The notes under the pieces were generated by a model that ran no database searches, was not told the DNA's origin, and was given only the letters and a program-made list of their open reading frames with translations. A stretch of 64,000 nt of DNA from Sedimentitalea todarodis. GTDB taxonomy: Bacteria; Pseudomonadota; Alphaproteobacteria; Rhodobacterales; Rhodobacteraceae. The stretch lies in contig NZ_JASMWN010000016.1 of NCBI RefSeq assembly GCF_032595355.1, positions 1 to 64,000 on the forward strand, written 5' to 3'. This document shows, in pieces, positions 8,713-16,962 of this stretch (positions are counted from its first letter, which is position 1; each line of letters starts with the position of its first letter). A program made the translations under genes and the position numbers.

Positions 8713-9738
8713 TTACTCGGACGCCAGGCCCAGTTGCCTGAGATAGCTCAGATGCGCCTCGACGAGGGCCTCTGCCTCGGGTGTCGTCGCGAACTCAGTC
8801 CATGTTGCCTGTGCGGCATCGCGGAATTTCTGCTTTTCTTCCGGCGTCCATGCCGATAGGGTCACGCCCGCTTCCAGCAGTTCCGCGGCGGCTTCGGCGT
8901 TCTTCTTCTCGAAGGTCAGTGCCGTGCGCAGAGCCAGCGATTCCATTGCGACCGACATGATCCGGCGATGCGATTCAGGCATCGCGTCCCATCTTGCCTT
9001 GTTGCAGGCCAGATGGTCGGACGGCATCGAATGGAAGCCCGGATAGTTTGCGTATTTCACCAGATCGTACAGACCCAATCCGACGTTGTTGGCAAGACCT
9101 GACGCATCCGCCCCGTCGATGATCCCGGTTTCCAGCGCCGTGAAGATCTCGGTGAAATCCATCACGATCGGCTTGGCACCGAGCTTTTCAAAGATCTTGG
9201 TTTCCATGCCCGGGGGCGAGCGGAATTTCCAGTCCTTGAAGTCTTCGACATTGGCAATGGGCTTGGACGAGGCAAAGCTCTCCTGTCCGTAGACCCACCA
9301 GCCAACAAGCTGCATATCGTACTTGTTGTAGAGCTCCTGCGCCGCTTCCAGACCACCGCCATAGTAGAGCCAGCTCAGCTGCTGATAGGGCGTGTCATAG
9401 CCGCCCATGATGTCACCGACGAACTGGAACGCCGCGTTCTTGCCGGTCTGATAGGCGCCGCCGGTCATGTCGCAGTCCACGATGCCGGTTGCTGCCGCAT
9501 CAAAGGTTTCGACCGATTTCACCACCGATGACGAATAGAACATCTCAATTTCAATTTCGCCGTTCGACATCGTCTGCACGTTGTCCACGAATTCAGCAGC
9601 GAGCTTGCCCGAGACAGTCTCGGGCGCATAGTGCGTCTGAATGCGAAGGCTTGTGGTTTCCGCCGTTGCCGTCATGGCAGTTGCCGACATCAGCGCGGCA
9701 ACTCCGACGGCACATGCCGCCTTGGTCAAAATCTTCAT
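8713..9738 (-). CDS. dctP: TRAP transporter substrate-binding protein (DctP)
   Basis: 341 residues from the ATG at 9738. An open frame extends upstream, but this start has a strong ribosome-binding site (GGGAGGACGTA then ATG) and gives a proper signal peptide: MKILTKAACAVGVAALMSA, then AETTSLRIQTHYAPE. The mature part has the DctP pattern, including GIVDCDMTGG, KPIVMDFTEIFTALETGIIDGADAS and FHSMPSDHLACNK. The periplasmic protein binds an organic acid and hands it to DctQM. It is the first gene of the leftward operon, divergent from the gntR gene. The ligand is likely a sugar acid, inferred from the operon. Confidence 0.9.
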   Translation of the reverse strand: MKILTKAACAVGVAALMSATAMTATAETTSLRIQTHYAPETVSGKLAAEFVDNVQTMSNGEIEIEMFYSSSVVKSVETFDAAATGIVDCDMTGGAYQTGKNAAFQFVGDIMGGYDTPYQQLSWLYYGGGLEAAQELYNKYDMQLVGWWVYGQESFASSKPIANVEDFKDWKFRSPPGMETKIFEKLGAKPIVMDFTEIFTALETGIIDGADASGLANNVGLGLYDLVKYANYPGFHSMPSDHLACNKARWDAMPESHRRIMSVAMESLALRTALTFEKKNAEAAAELLEAGVTLSAWTPEEKQKFRDAAQATWTEFATTPEAEALVEAHLSYLRQLGLASE

Positions 9739-9846
9739 TACGTCCTCCCAAACAATGTGTCCGGCCTCACGCTGTTCTTGCCCCGCGCTTGGCGACCGTG
9801 AAGAAGAGCCTAGCAACCCACCTCCTATGCGGCAAGAAAAAACCTG

Positions 9847-9861
9847 AAATTCTAGGAATTT
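9847..9861. promoter_or_regulatory. 15-bp palindrome between dctP and gntR
   Basis: AAATTC-TAG-GAATTT, perfect 6-bp arms around a 3-bp centre, midway between the divergent dctP and gntR starts. Position and symmetry make it a candidate operator for the adjacent GntR-type regulator, which would then control both its own gene and the TRAP operon. Confidence 0.5.
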
Positions 9862-9923
9862 TGAGATTATTGCAATTGTTCAAAATTCGTGCTGGGATGT
9901 CCGACACCAAACAAGGCCACAGA

Positions 9924-10598
9924 ATGACCAAGCGTGTCGAGACCACGGACATCTACGAAGACCTGCGGGTCAAGCTTACGACCGCGCATTTCGCGCCGGG
10001 CGCCAAGCTCAAACCGTCCGATTTGCAGCCGTTGTATGGGCGATCCGCCAACACCGTGCGCGAAGTGCTGTTCCGCCTGTCGACTGTCGGCCTCGTTCTA
10101 TTCGAGGATCAGCGGGGGTTTCGCGTCCCGCCGTCAGAGCCCCAGAAACAAAACGATCTCACGAGTTTTCGCATTACGCTGGAACAGGAAGGCGCGACGC
10201 AGTCGATGCGCAACGGCGGCATCGAATGGGAGGCACGCCTGACCGCCGCGCATCACAAACTCTCCCATATCGAGAACCGAATCGGCGAGGCGGGCGATAT
10301 TGCCGCGGTTCTCTTCCCCTGGTGCGCAGCGGAATGGGAGTTTCACGAAACGCTGGTTTCCGCCTCGGATTCCCCATTGCTGCGCAGCACCTTTCAATCC
10401 GTCTACGATCAGTTCCGCCAGCAACTTGTCACCAATGAGCGCAACTACGGCTACTTTCCCAAGAACGTCGCCGAGCATTCGCGAATCGTGGAGTGCGCGC
10501 TTAGCGGTAGCGCAGAAGGTCTCCGACAGGCGATCTACGATCACCTGTCGCGCAACCTGTTGGTCAATCAGGCGGGCGTCATCTCGTCCGCGATATAG
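9924..10598 (+). CDS. GntR-family transcriptional regulator (FCD type)
   Basis: 224 residues from the ATG at 9924, chosen because AAGG lies 7 bases upstream. An in-frame ATG at 9897 is possible, and an open frame extends further left without merit. The N-terminal winged helix reads TDIYEDLRVKL, then APGAKLKPSDL, then the recognition helix RSANTVREVLFRLSTVGLV. A C-terminal FCD-type helical domain (about residues 75-215) includes EFHETLVSASDSPLL and HSRIVECALSG. Such proteins are usually repressors released by a sugar acid or its breakdown product. The gene is divergent from dctP across a region with a 15-bp palindrome. Its 3' end overlaps the convergent denD-like gene by 31 bp. Confidence 0.88.
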   Translation: MTKRVETTDIYEDLRVKLTTAHFAPGAKLKPSDLQPLYGRSANTVREVLFRLSTVGLVLFEDQRGFRVPPSEPQKQNDLTSFRITLEQEGATQSMRNGGIEWEARLTAAHHKLSHIENRIGEAGDIAAVLFPWCAAEWEFHETLVSASDSPLLRSTFQSVYDQFRQQLVTNERNYGYFPKNVAEHSRIVECALSGSAEGLRQAIYDHLSRNLLVNQAGVISSAI

Positions 10599-11542
10599 GT
10601 TCGGATGATCTCGGCAAAATCGGATTCAGCGACAAACCCGAGTTCGCGCGCCCTCGCAGTATCAAAATCACGGGGCCAACCGGCAACAATCTTCGTGATG
10701 TTCTCGTCCGGATCTGATCGAATATGCGCCACCGCGTCCGCGCCCGCGACCGCCCGCAGTGCCTCGATCTGTTCAGCAATAGTACAGGACACACCCGGCA
10801 TGTTCAGGCTCCGCCGCGCGCCGAGCGGATCCAGTTCCATCGTTCCCGCCCGCATCAGGAACCCGACCGCCGACCGGGGTGATGCGTGCAAATGGCGCAC
10901 CGTGTCCGGCACCGGCAATACCGCATCCAGCCCATTGAGCGGCTCGCGGATGATCCCCGAGAAAAAGCCGGATGCCGCCTTGTTCGGCTTGCCGGGGCGC
11001 ACACAGATCGTCGGCAGGCGAATCGACACGCCATTGATGAAACCCTTGCGGCTGAAATCCCCGATCATCAACTCGCAGCACGCCTTTTGCGCGCCATACG
11101 ACGTCAGCGGGGCCGCCAGGAAATCATCCCCGATCTTGTCCGGGAACGGGGCACCGAACACCGCGATCGAAGATGAGAAGACAAGCCGGGGCAGATAGGT
11201 TTCACCGCTGTTCACATGTTCGGCCCGTAAGGCAGACAGCAGGTGCCAGGTGGGAAACATGTTCACGTCCCAGCCCTTGTCAAAATCCTGTTCCGCCTCG
11301 CCCGACACGATCGCCGCAAGGTGAAAGATCACATCGGGTCTGAGCGCCGCCAACCGTTCCACGGCACCGGGTTCGGTCAGGCTTCCGGTCATCCGCTGCG
11401 CTGCCACGGCACCATCGGGCGCAAACCCCACGTCGTGCAGGATCACCTCTGCGGGCTGTCCCTGCCACCCATCCGCTGCCAGATGATGGGCCAGCTTCTG
11501 GCCGATCATGCCGCCGCCGCCCAGGATCAATATTCTCGTCAT
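10568..11542 (-). CDS. denD: NAD-dependent epimerase/dehydratase, D-erythronate dehydrogenase-like
   Basis: 324 residues. An extended SDR with LILGGGGMIGQKLA at the N-terminus (GxxGxxG nucleotide site), ATVS-type active-site serines in VFSSSIAVFG, and the catalytic Tyr/Lys in SYGAQKACCE. RLPTICVRPGKPN and the HLHASPRSAVGFL region match the DenD group, which oxidises D-erythronate at C2 with NAD. The partners used with DenD in the tetronate pathway (OtnK kinase, OtnC decarboxylase, OtnI isomerase) are not present here, so the real substrate may be another aldonate. It is the last gene of the idnO-type operon, 3 bp after the beta-hydroxyacid dehydrogenase gene. Confidence 0.75.
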   Translation of the reverse strand: MTRILILGGGGMIGQKLAHHLAADGWQGQPAEVILHDVGFAPDGAVAAQRMTGSLTEPGAVERLAALRPDVIFHLAAIVSGEAEQDFDKGWDVNMFPTWHLLSALRAEHVNSGETYLPRLVFSSSIAVFGAPFPDKIGDDFLAAPLTSYGAQKACCELMIGDFSRKGFINGVSIRLPTICVRPGKPNKAASGFFSGIIREPLNGLDAVLPVPDTVRHLHASPRSAVGFLMRAGTMELDPLGARRSLNMPGVSCTIAEQIEALRAVAGADAVAHIRSDPDENITKIVAGWPRDFDTARARELGFVAESDFAEIIRTYIADEMTPA

Positions 11543-11545
11543 CGG

Positions 11546-12430
11546 TCACTCCACCTTCAGATTGTTGCGGGCGCAAAGTTCCAGATAGAGGCCCGAATGG
11601 TCCTTTTCCGCACCATCCATCTCTTCGCAGAAATGGGCGAAACGATCCCGGATATGCTGCGAGGTCGGCAGCGCGAGGCTCAGGCTAGCGGCCTCGCCCA
11701 GCAGGTTGTCCAGATCCTTGAGTTGAATTTTCGACAAGCCACCAGGGGCGAAATTGCGCTCGGTCATCCGCGCGCCATGCTGTTGCAGGATCGTGCTGTC
11801 GGCAAAACCACCCTTCAGCGCGTCGCGCACCGCCGCAGGATTCGCACCGCCCTTTTCCAAGAGCAGCATCGCTTCGGCCACCGCTCCGATCGTGATCGCG
11901 ACAATCGCCTGATTGGCCAGCTTGGACAGTTGCCCCGCCCCTGCCGGGCCCACATGCACCGGACGGCCCATGGCCTCAAAGACCGGCACCGCGCATTCAA
12001 ACGCGGCTGCATCTCCGCCGACCATGATGGCAAGACTCCCCGCCTCCGCCCCCCTGGTGCCCCCAGACACAGGCGCGTCCAGATGATCGACACCGAGGCT
12101 GGCCAGATGATCCTGCTGGGCACGCGCTTCCTCCGGTTTGGTCGAACTCATATCCAGCCACACGGCACCGCGCGCCAATGCCGCCATCACGTCTGCATCG
12201 CGGGTCATGGCACCCGTCGCCACCCCGTCGCTCAGCATGGTGATGACAAAATCGGCACCCGTCACTGCCTCGGCCGGGCTTTGGCAACAGGTGGCACCGT
12301 CAGACACGAGCGCCTCGGCCTTGGCCGGCGTCCGGTTCCATGCCTGCACCGGAAATCCGGCCCCCAGCAGATTGCGTGCCATCGGCCCGCCCATCAGCCC
12401 CGTGCCCAAAACGGCAATTGTCGGTTTCAT
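11546..12430 (-). CDS. NAD(P)-dependent beta-hydroxyacid dehydrogenase (HIBDH/LtnD family)
   Basis: 294 residues from the ATG at 12430, which has GGGAG seven bases upstream; an ATG six bases earlier is too close to it. The Rossmann motif VLGTGLMGGPMA is at the N-terminus, the classical DAPVSGGTRGAEAGSLAIMVGG substrate loop lies near the middle, and the catalytic lysine is in KLANQAIV. The C-terminal helical domain is complete. Unlike the paralogue at 2025-2912, its substrate loop is canonical. The family includes 3-hydroxyisobutyrate, L-threonate and tartronate semialdehyde enzymes. Placement between idnO- and denD-type genes points to aldonate or tetronate metabolism. Confidence 0.85.
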   Translation of the reverse strand: MKPTIAVLGTGLMGGPMARNLLGAGFPVQAWNRTPAKAEALVSDGATCCQSPAEAVTGADFVITMLSDGVATGAMTRDADVMAALARGAVWLDMSSTKPEEARAQQDHLASLGVDHLDAPVSGGTRGAEAGSLAIMVGGDAAAFECAVPVFEAMGRPVHVGPAGAGQLSKLANQAIVAITIGAVAEAMLLLEKGGANPAAVRDALKGGFADSTILQQHGARMTERNFAPGGLSKIQLKDLDNLLGEAASLSLALPTSQHIRDRFAHFCEEMDGAEKDHSGLYLELCARNNLKVE

Positions 12431-12443
12431 CCTCATTCTCCCT

Positions 12444-13211
12444 TCAAATCGACGCGGTCATGCCGCCATCGACAAACAGCGTTTGACCATTCACGAATGA
12501 CGACCCCGCCCCGGCCAGGAATACCGCCGCCGCCACCAGCTCGTGCACGTCCCCCCAGCGCCCGGCGGGCGTGCGCCGTTCCAGCCATTCGGTAAACGCC
12601 GGGTCATCGACCAGCGCCTGGTTCAGAGGTGTCTTGAAATATCCCGGTGCGATCGCATTGCATTGCAATCCGTGCCGCGCCCAGTCGGTCGCCATCCCGC
12701 GTGTCAGGTTGCGGATTGCTCCCTTGGTCGCGGTATACGGCGCGATGCCGGGGCGGGCCAACTCGCTCTGGACCGAGGCGATGTTGATGATCTTGCCACG
12801 TCCACGCCCGATCATGTGTCTGGCCACCGCCTTGCCCACCAAAAAGGCGCTTGTCACATTGGTGCGCAGCAGTCGGTCCCAGGCCTCTTCCGGAAAGTCC
12901 TCGAGCGGCGCGCGATGCTGCATTCCGGCGTTGTTGATCAGGATGTCGATCGAACCGATCTCGTCCTCGATCCGGGAAACACTCTCGGTTACCGCGACAC
13001 CATCGGTCACGTCAAACGCCGCCTCCGACACGTCAAGACCATCCGCGCGCATCGCCTCTGCAGCCTCACTCAATCGTTCGGCATTTCTGGCATTCAACAC
13101 CACGCCTGCACCATGTTCAGCCAACCCTCTGGCCAGCGCGCGCCCGATCCCCAGACTGGAGCCGGTGACCAGCGCCCTCTTGCCTGTCAGGTCAAAATAT
13201 TTCTCCGTCAA
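12444..13211 (-). CDS. idnO: SDR gluconate 5-dehydrogenase / 5-ketogluconate reductase (IdnO-like)
   Basis: 255 residues if the TTG at 13211 is the start (GGGGAGAG just upstream); another TTG five codons earlier is possible. The classical SDR motifs are present: TGSSLGIGRA, NNAGMQHR and YTATKG. The stretches FPEEAWDRLL, SVQSELARPGI, NAIAPGYFKT and RTPAGRWGD follow the E. coli IdnO pattern closely, and length is the same. IdnO interconverts 5-keto-D-gluconate and D-gluconate with NADP(H). The divergent neighbour is an IdnD-like enzyme that would produce 5-ketogluconate from L-idonate, so the two fit consecutive steps. The gene heads a three-gene leftward operon. Confidence 0.82.
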   Translation of the reverse strand: MTEKYFDLTGKRALVTGSSLGIGRALARGLAEHGAGVVLNARNAERLSEAAEAMRADGLDVSEAAFDVTDGVAVTESVSRIEDEIGSIDILINNAGMQHRAPLEDFPEEAWDRLLRTNVTSAFLVGKAVARHMIGRGRGKIINIASVQSELARPGIAPYTATKGAIRNLTRGMATDWARHGLQCNAIAPGYFKTPLNQALVDDPAFTEWLERRTPAGRWGDVHELVAAAVFLAGAGSSFVNGQTLFVDGGMTASI

Positions 13212-13259
13212 ACGCTCTCTCCCCAAAGCTCTGGCGCCGGTGACCCGACGGAACTGGAC

Positions 13260-13288
13260 CCTAGTATTTTGAATCGCTTTCGACTAGG
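13260..13288. promoter_or_regulatory. Inverted repeat between idnO-like and idnD-like genes
   Basis: CCTAGT and ACTAGG, perfect 6-bp arms separated by 17 bp, in the short divergent promoter region. The spacing of about two helical turns suits a dimeric regulator. It may be the operator for both idn arms. It shares the core CTAGG with the palindrome at 9847-9861, which is only a weak hint of a common regulator. Confidence 0.35.
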
Positions 13289-13332
13289 CCATTAAAAAAC
13301 GGCGCGTTTCAGGGCCGGTTCTGGGAGAAAAA

Positions 13333-14403
13333 ATGAAGGCTGTGGTCATCCACGCGGCAGAGGATTTACGCGTAGAAACATGTGCTTCCGATCCGGTCCT
13401 AACAGGACAGGTTAAGGTGCGCATCGAAGCTGGTGGTATTTGCGGCTCGGACCTCCATTACTATCACGACGGTGGTTTCGGGGCCGTCCGGCTGCGCGAA
13501 CCGATGATCCTCGGACATGAAATTTCCGGAACCATTGCCGAAGTCGGAGAGGGCGTCACCGGTCTGGCAGCAGGCGACCGGGTCGCCGTTTCACCCAGCC
13601 GCCCGTGCCATGCCTGCGGTTATTGCGAGCGGGACCTCTTCAACCATTGTCTGAACATGCGGTTTTACGGCAGCGCCATGCCGATGCCCCATATCCAGGG
13701 CGCATTTCGCGAAGAACTGGTGGCGGATGCCAGTCAATGTCATGTGATCGCGCCGGAGGTTCCGGCCGAACTTGCCGCCTTTGCCGAACCGCTGTCCGTT
13801 GCCCTGCACGCGCTGAACCGCGCCGGGGACATCGCGGGCAAGCGTGTCCTGATTACCGGTTGCGGCCCGATCGGGGCACTGGCGGTGCTCGCGGCCAAAT
13901 CGCGCGGCGCGGCGCTGGTCGTTGTCACCGACGTGATCGATCACGTGCTGAACATCGCAAAATCCACGGGTGCCGATCGCGCGATCAACGTCGCCGAAAA
14001 CAGTGACTGGATCGAGGACTTTCGCGCCGACGAGACCGGTTTTGACGTGATGATCGAGGCATCGGGCAATCAACACGCCCTGCGCAGCGGGCTTGAGGTT
14101 CTGCGCCGTCGCTCGGTCCTGGTACAGGTTGGACTTGGCGGCGACGCATCATTGCCATTGAACCTGTTGGTTTCAAAGGAAATTGACCTGCGCGGTGCCT
14201 TCCGGTTCCACGCGGAATTCACCGATGCCGTCGCCCTGATCAACGCCGGCACGCTGGATCTGCAAGCGCTTCTCAGCGCGCGTTTTCCCCTGGCGCGGGC
14301 CAGACAGGCCTTTGAATTGGCAGGCGACCGGACCCGCGCAATGAAGGTGCAGATAGATTTCAATTCACCCCCGCACAACGAGGCAACGGATGGCACGACT
14401 TGA
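13333..14403 (+). CDS. idnD: Zinc-dependent alcohol dehydrogenase, L-idonate 5-dehydrogenase-like
   Basis: 356 residues of the medium-chain dehydrogenase family. Catalytic zinc ligands are visible as GICGSDLHYY (Cys37) and LGHE (His62-Glu63). The four structural-zinc cysteines lie in PCHACGYCERDLFNHC. The NAD-binding motif is TGCGPIGALA. The group oxidises L-idonate to 5-ketogluconate or related polyols such as sorbitol. Adjacency to an IdnO-like gene favours L-idonate. The start has GGGAG eight bases upstream. It is the first gene of a five-gene rightward operon and overlaps the next gene by 14 bp. Confidence 0.8.
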   Translation: MKAVVIHAAEDLRVETCASDPVLTGQVKVRIEAGGICGSDLHYYHDGGFGAVRLREPMILGHEISGTIAEVGEGVTGLAAGDRVAVSPSRPCHACGYCERDLFNHCLNMRFYGSAMPMPHIQGAFREELVADASQCHVIAPEVPAELAAFAEPLSVALHALNRAGDIAGKRVLITGCGPIGALAVLAAKSRGAALVVVTDVIDHVLNIAKSTGADRAINVAENSDWIEDFRADETGFDVMIEASGNQHALRSGLEVLRRRSVLVQVGLGGDASLPLNLLVSKEIDLRGAFRFHAEFTDAVALINAGTLDLQALLSARFPLARARQAFELAGDRTRAMKVQIDFNSPPHNEATDGTT

Positions 14404-15130
14404 CAGCAAACGCGCATTGATAACGGCAGCAGGCCAGGGCATCGGCAAAGCCTCTGCGCTGGCCATGGCCGCCGAAGGTGCGCAGGTCTTTGCAACTGAT
14501 ATCAACCCCGACACGCTGGCCGCCCTCGCGGACGAGGCGGACGGGCAGATCGAAACCTTTGCCATGGACGTGCTGAACGCAGAGTCGGTCGCAGAGGGAA
14601 TCGCCCGCGCGAAACCTGACGTGCTGTTCAATTGCGCCGGTTTCGTCCATGCCGGATCGATCCTCGACGCCACCGACGACGATCTGGATTTCGCGCTGAA
14701 TCTCAATGTCAAATCCATGTTCCGCACCATTCGCGCTGCACTTCCCGGTATGCTTGAACGCGGCGGCGGGTCGATCATCAACATGTCGTCGGCCTGTTCC
14801 TCGGTCATCGGCGCGCCGAACCGTTTTGTCTATGGCACCACCAAGGCGGCGGTGATCGGGCTGACCAAATCGGTCGCCATCGAATACATCACCCGCGGCA
14901 TCCGCTGTAATGCCATCTGCCCCGGTACTGTCGAAAGCCCGTCGCTGCACGACCGGCTGCGCGCCACCGGTGATTATGACAAGGCGATGAAGGATTTCAT
15001 CGCGCGCCAGCCCATGGGCCGGATCGCCAAGGCCGAAGAAATCGCAGCACTCGTGGTGTATCTCGCCAGCGACGAAAGCGGATTTACCACCGGCCAGCCC
15101 CACATCATCGACGGTGGCTGGTCCGGCTGA
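14390..15130 (+). CDS. SDR oxidoreductase, 2-keto-3-deoxy-sugar-acid dehydrogenase-like
   Basis: 246 residues. It has the SDR signatures TAAGQGIG, FNCAGFVH in place of NNAG, and YGTTKAAVIGL with the Tyr/Lys pair. RCNAICPGTVESPSLHDRL and ARQPMGRIAKAEEIA are typical of the DHRS6/2-keto-3-deoxy-L-fuconate dehydrogenase subgroup. That group oxidises a 2-keto-3-deoxy aldonate to a 2,4-diketo acid with NAD. The genes that follow supply a sugar-acid dehydratase (making the substrate) and an FAH-family hydrolase (cleaving the product), so the context matches this activity well. Confidence 0.8.
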   Translation: MARLDSKRALITAAGQGIGKASALAMAAEGAQVFATDINPDTLAALADEADGQIETFAMDVLNAESVAEGIARAKPDVLFNCAGFVHAGSILDATDDDLDFALNLNVKSMFRTIRAALPGMLERGGGSIINMSSACSSVIGAPNRFVYGTTKAAVIGLTKSVAIEYITRGIRCNAICPGTVESPSLHDRLRATGDYDKAMKDFIARQPMGRIAKAEEIAALVVYLASDESGFTTGQPHIIDGGWSG

Positions 15131-15160
15131 CCCCTAAACCTCACGCAAGGAGAGCGCCTC

Positions 15161-16948
15161 ATGTCGGACAAGAAACCTCCGCTCCGGTCGCAAAAATGGT
15201 TCAACAACCCGGACGACCCGGAAATGACCGCGCTCTATCTTGAGCGATATCTGAACTACGGCCTCACCCGCGAGGAACTGCAATCAGGCAAGCCGATCAT
15301 CGGCATCGCCCAGACCGGCAGCGATCTCAGCCCCTGCAACCGGCACCATATCGAATTGTCCAAACGCGTCCGTGACGGGGTCATTTCCGCAGGCGGCACG
15401 GTGATCGAAATCCCGGTGCATCCGATTCAGGAAACCGGAAAACGTCCTACTGCAATGCTTGATCGCAACCTCGCCTATCTGTCGCTGGTGGAAACGCTGT
15501 ATGGCTACCCGATTGACGGCGTCGTGCTGAACATCGGTTGCGACAAGACCACGCCCGCCCTCTTGATGGCGGCGGCGACAGTGAACATTCCGGCGATTGC
15601 GCTGTCGGTCGGCCCGATGCTGAACGGCTGGTACCGGGGCGAGCGCACCGGATCGGGCACGATCGTCTGGAAGGCGCGTGAACTGCTCGCTGCGGGCGAA
15701 ATCGACGACGACGGCTTTCTCGAACTGGTTTCTTCTTCGGCCACCTCGGTCGGCTATTGCAACACCATGGGCACCGCCAGCACGATGAACTCGCTGGCCG
15801 AAGCGCTTGGCATGCAACTCCCCGGCTCTGCCGCCATTCCCGCGGCCTACCGAAAGCGCGGTCAGATCAGCTATGAAACCGGCAAGCGAGTCGTGCAGAT
15901 GGTGCATGATGATCTGCGGCCAACCGACATCATGACCCGCGAAGCCTTTGAAAACGCGGTGGTTGTCAATTCGGCCATCGGGGGATCGACCAATGCGCCG
16001 ATTCACCTGAACGCCATCGCCCGCCACCTGGGTGTGGAGCTGGACAATGACGACTGGCAGCGGCTTGGCCACAAGGTTCCGTTGCTGGTTAACCTGCAAC
16101 CGGCGGGCGCCTATCTGGGCGAAGACTATTTCCACGCGGGCGGCGTCCCTGCCGTGATCGGCGGATTGCTGGGTGCGGGCCTCTTGCCGCATCCCGACGT
16201 GATCACCGCGAATGGCAAGACGATGGCCGAGAACTGTGGCGACAAGCGCACTGAAACCCCGGACGTGATCAAACCGATCGCCGAGCCGATGACCAAGGAG
16301 GCCGGATTCATCAACCTGTCGGGCAACCTCTTTGACAGCGCGATCATGAAAACCAGCGTAATTTCCGAGGAATTCCGCGACCGCTATCTCTCCAACCCCG
16401 ATGACCCGGATGCTTTCGAAGGCCGGGCAGTCGTCTTTGACGGGCCAGAGGATTTTCACAAGCGGATCGACGATGAAAGCCTCGCGATCGACGAACACTG
16501 TGTGCTGATCATGCGCGGCGCAGGCCCTATCGGCTATCCCGGCGGGGCCGAGGTCGTGAACATGCGCCCGCCCGCCTATCTGCTCAAGCGTGGCATCCAT
16601 GCGCTGCCCTGCGTCGGTGATGGCCGCCAGTCGGGCACCTCCGGCAGCCCTTCGATTCTCAACGCCTCGCCCGAAGCCGCCGATGGCGGTGGGCTGGCGC
16701 TGGTCGCGACCGGCGACCGCATCCGCATAGACCTGCGCGCCTTCACTGCCAACATGCTGGTGGAAGACGCAGAGCTTGAACGCCGCCGCAACGCCCTGCC
16801 CGACCGCCCCTTCGCGCCGCCCAGCCAGTCACCCTGGCAGGACATATTCCGCGAAAAGGTCCGTCCCTTCTCGGAAGGCATGGTGCTGGATGGCGCGACA
16901 GATTTCCAAGACATCGCGCGAAAATCGACCCCGCGCGACAATCACTGA
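15161..16948 (+). CDS. IlvD/Edd-family sugar-acid dehydratase ([2Fe-2S] type)
   Basis: 595 residues. Three cysteines occur at residues 59 (SDLSPCNRHH), 127 (NIGCDKTTP, with Lys129) and 200 (GYCNTMGTAS). As I recall, these numbers are the same as the cluster ligands of the Rhizobium L-arabinonate dehydratase. A GRQSGTSGSPS motif near residue 491 carries the catalytic serine. The enzyme should dehydrate an aldonate (pentonate, hexonate or deoxyhexonate) to a 2-keto-3-deoxy acid. In this operon the product would feed the preceding SDR. Closest functional guesses are L-arabinonate, D-xylonate, L-fuconate or gluconate dehydratase; sequence alone does not choose between them. It is not an IlvD of branched-chain synthesis, judging by the GTAS-type loop. 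Confidence 0.88.
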   Translation: MSDKKPPLRSQKWFNNPDDPEMTALYLERYLNYGLTREELQSGKPIIGIAQTGSDLSPCNRHHIELSKRVRDGVISAGGTVIEIPVHPIQETGKRPTAMLDRNLAYLSLVETLYGYPIDGVVLNIGCDKTTPALLMAAATVNIPAIALSVGPMLNGWYRGERTGSGTIVWKARELLAAGEIDDDGFLELVSSSATSVGYCNTMGTASTMNSLAEALGMQLPGSAAIPAAYRKRGQISYETGKRVVQMVHDDLRPTDIMTREAFENAVVVNSAIGGSTNAPIHLNAIARHLGVELDNDDWQRLGHKVPLLVNLQPAGAYLGEDYFHAGGVPAVIGGLLGAGLLPHPDVITANGKTMAENCGDKRTETPDVIKPIAEPMTKEAGFINLSGNLFDSAIMKTSVISEEFRDRYLSNPDDPDAFEGRAVVFDGPEDFHKRIDDESLAIDEHCVLIMRGAGPIGYPGGAEVVNMRPPAYLLKRGIHALPCVGDGRQSGTSGSPSILNASPEAADGGGLALVATGDRIRIDLRAFTANMLVEDAELERRRNALPDRPFAPPSQSPWQDIFREKVRPFSEGMVLDGATDFQDIARKSTPRDNH

Positions 16949-16962
16949 CAGGAGACGACGAT

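Noticed and set aside
9880..13290. ATTTTGAA half-sites and a shared CTAGG in the two divergent regulatory regions
   Set aside because: Too short to claim a common operator; listed separately as independent candidate sites.
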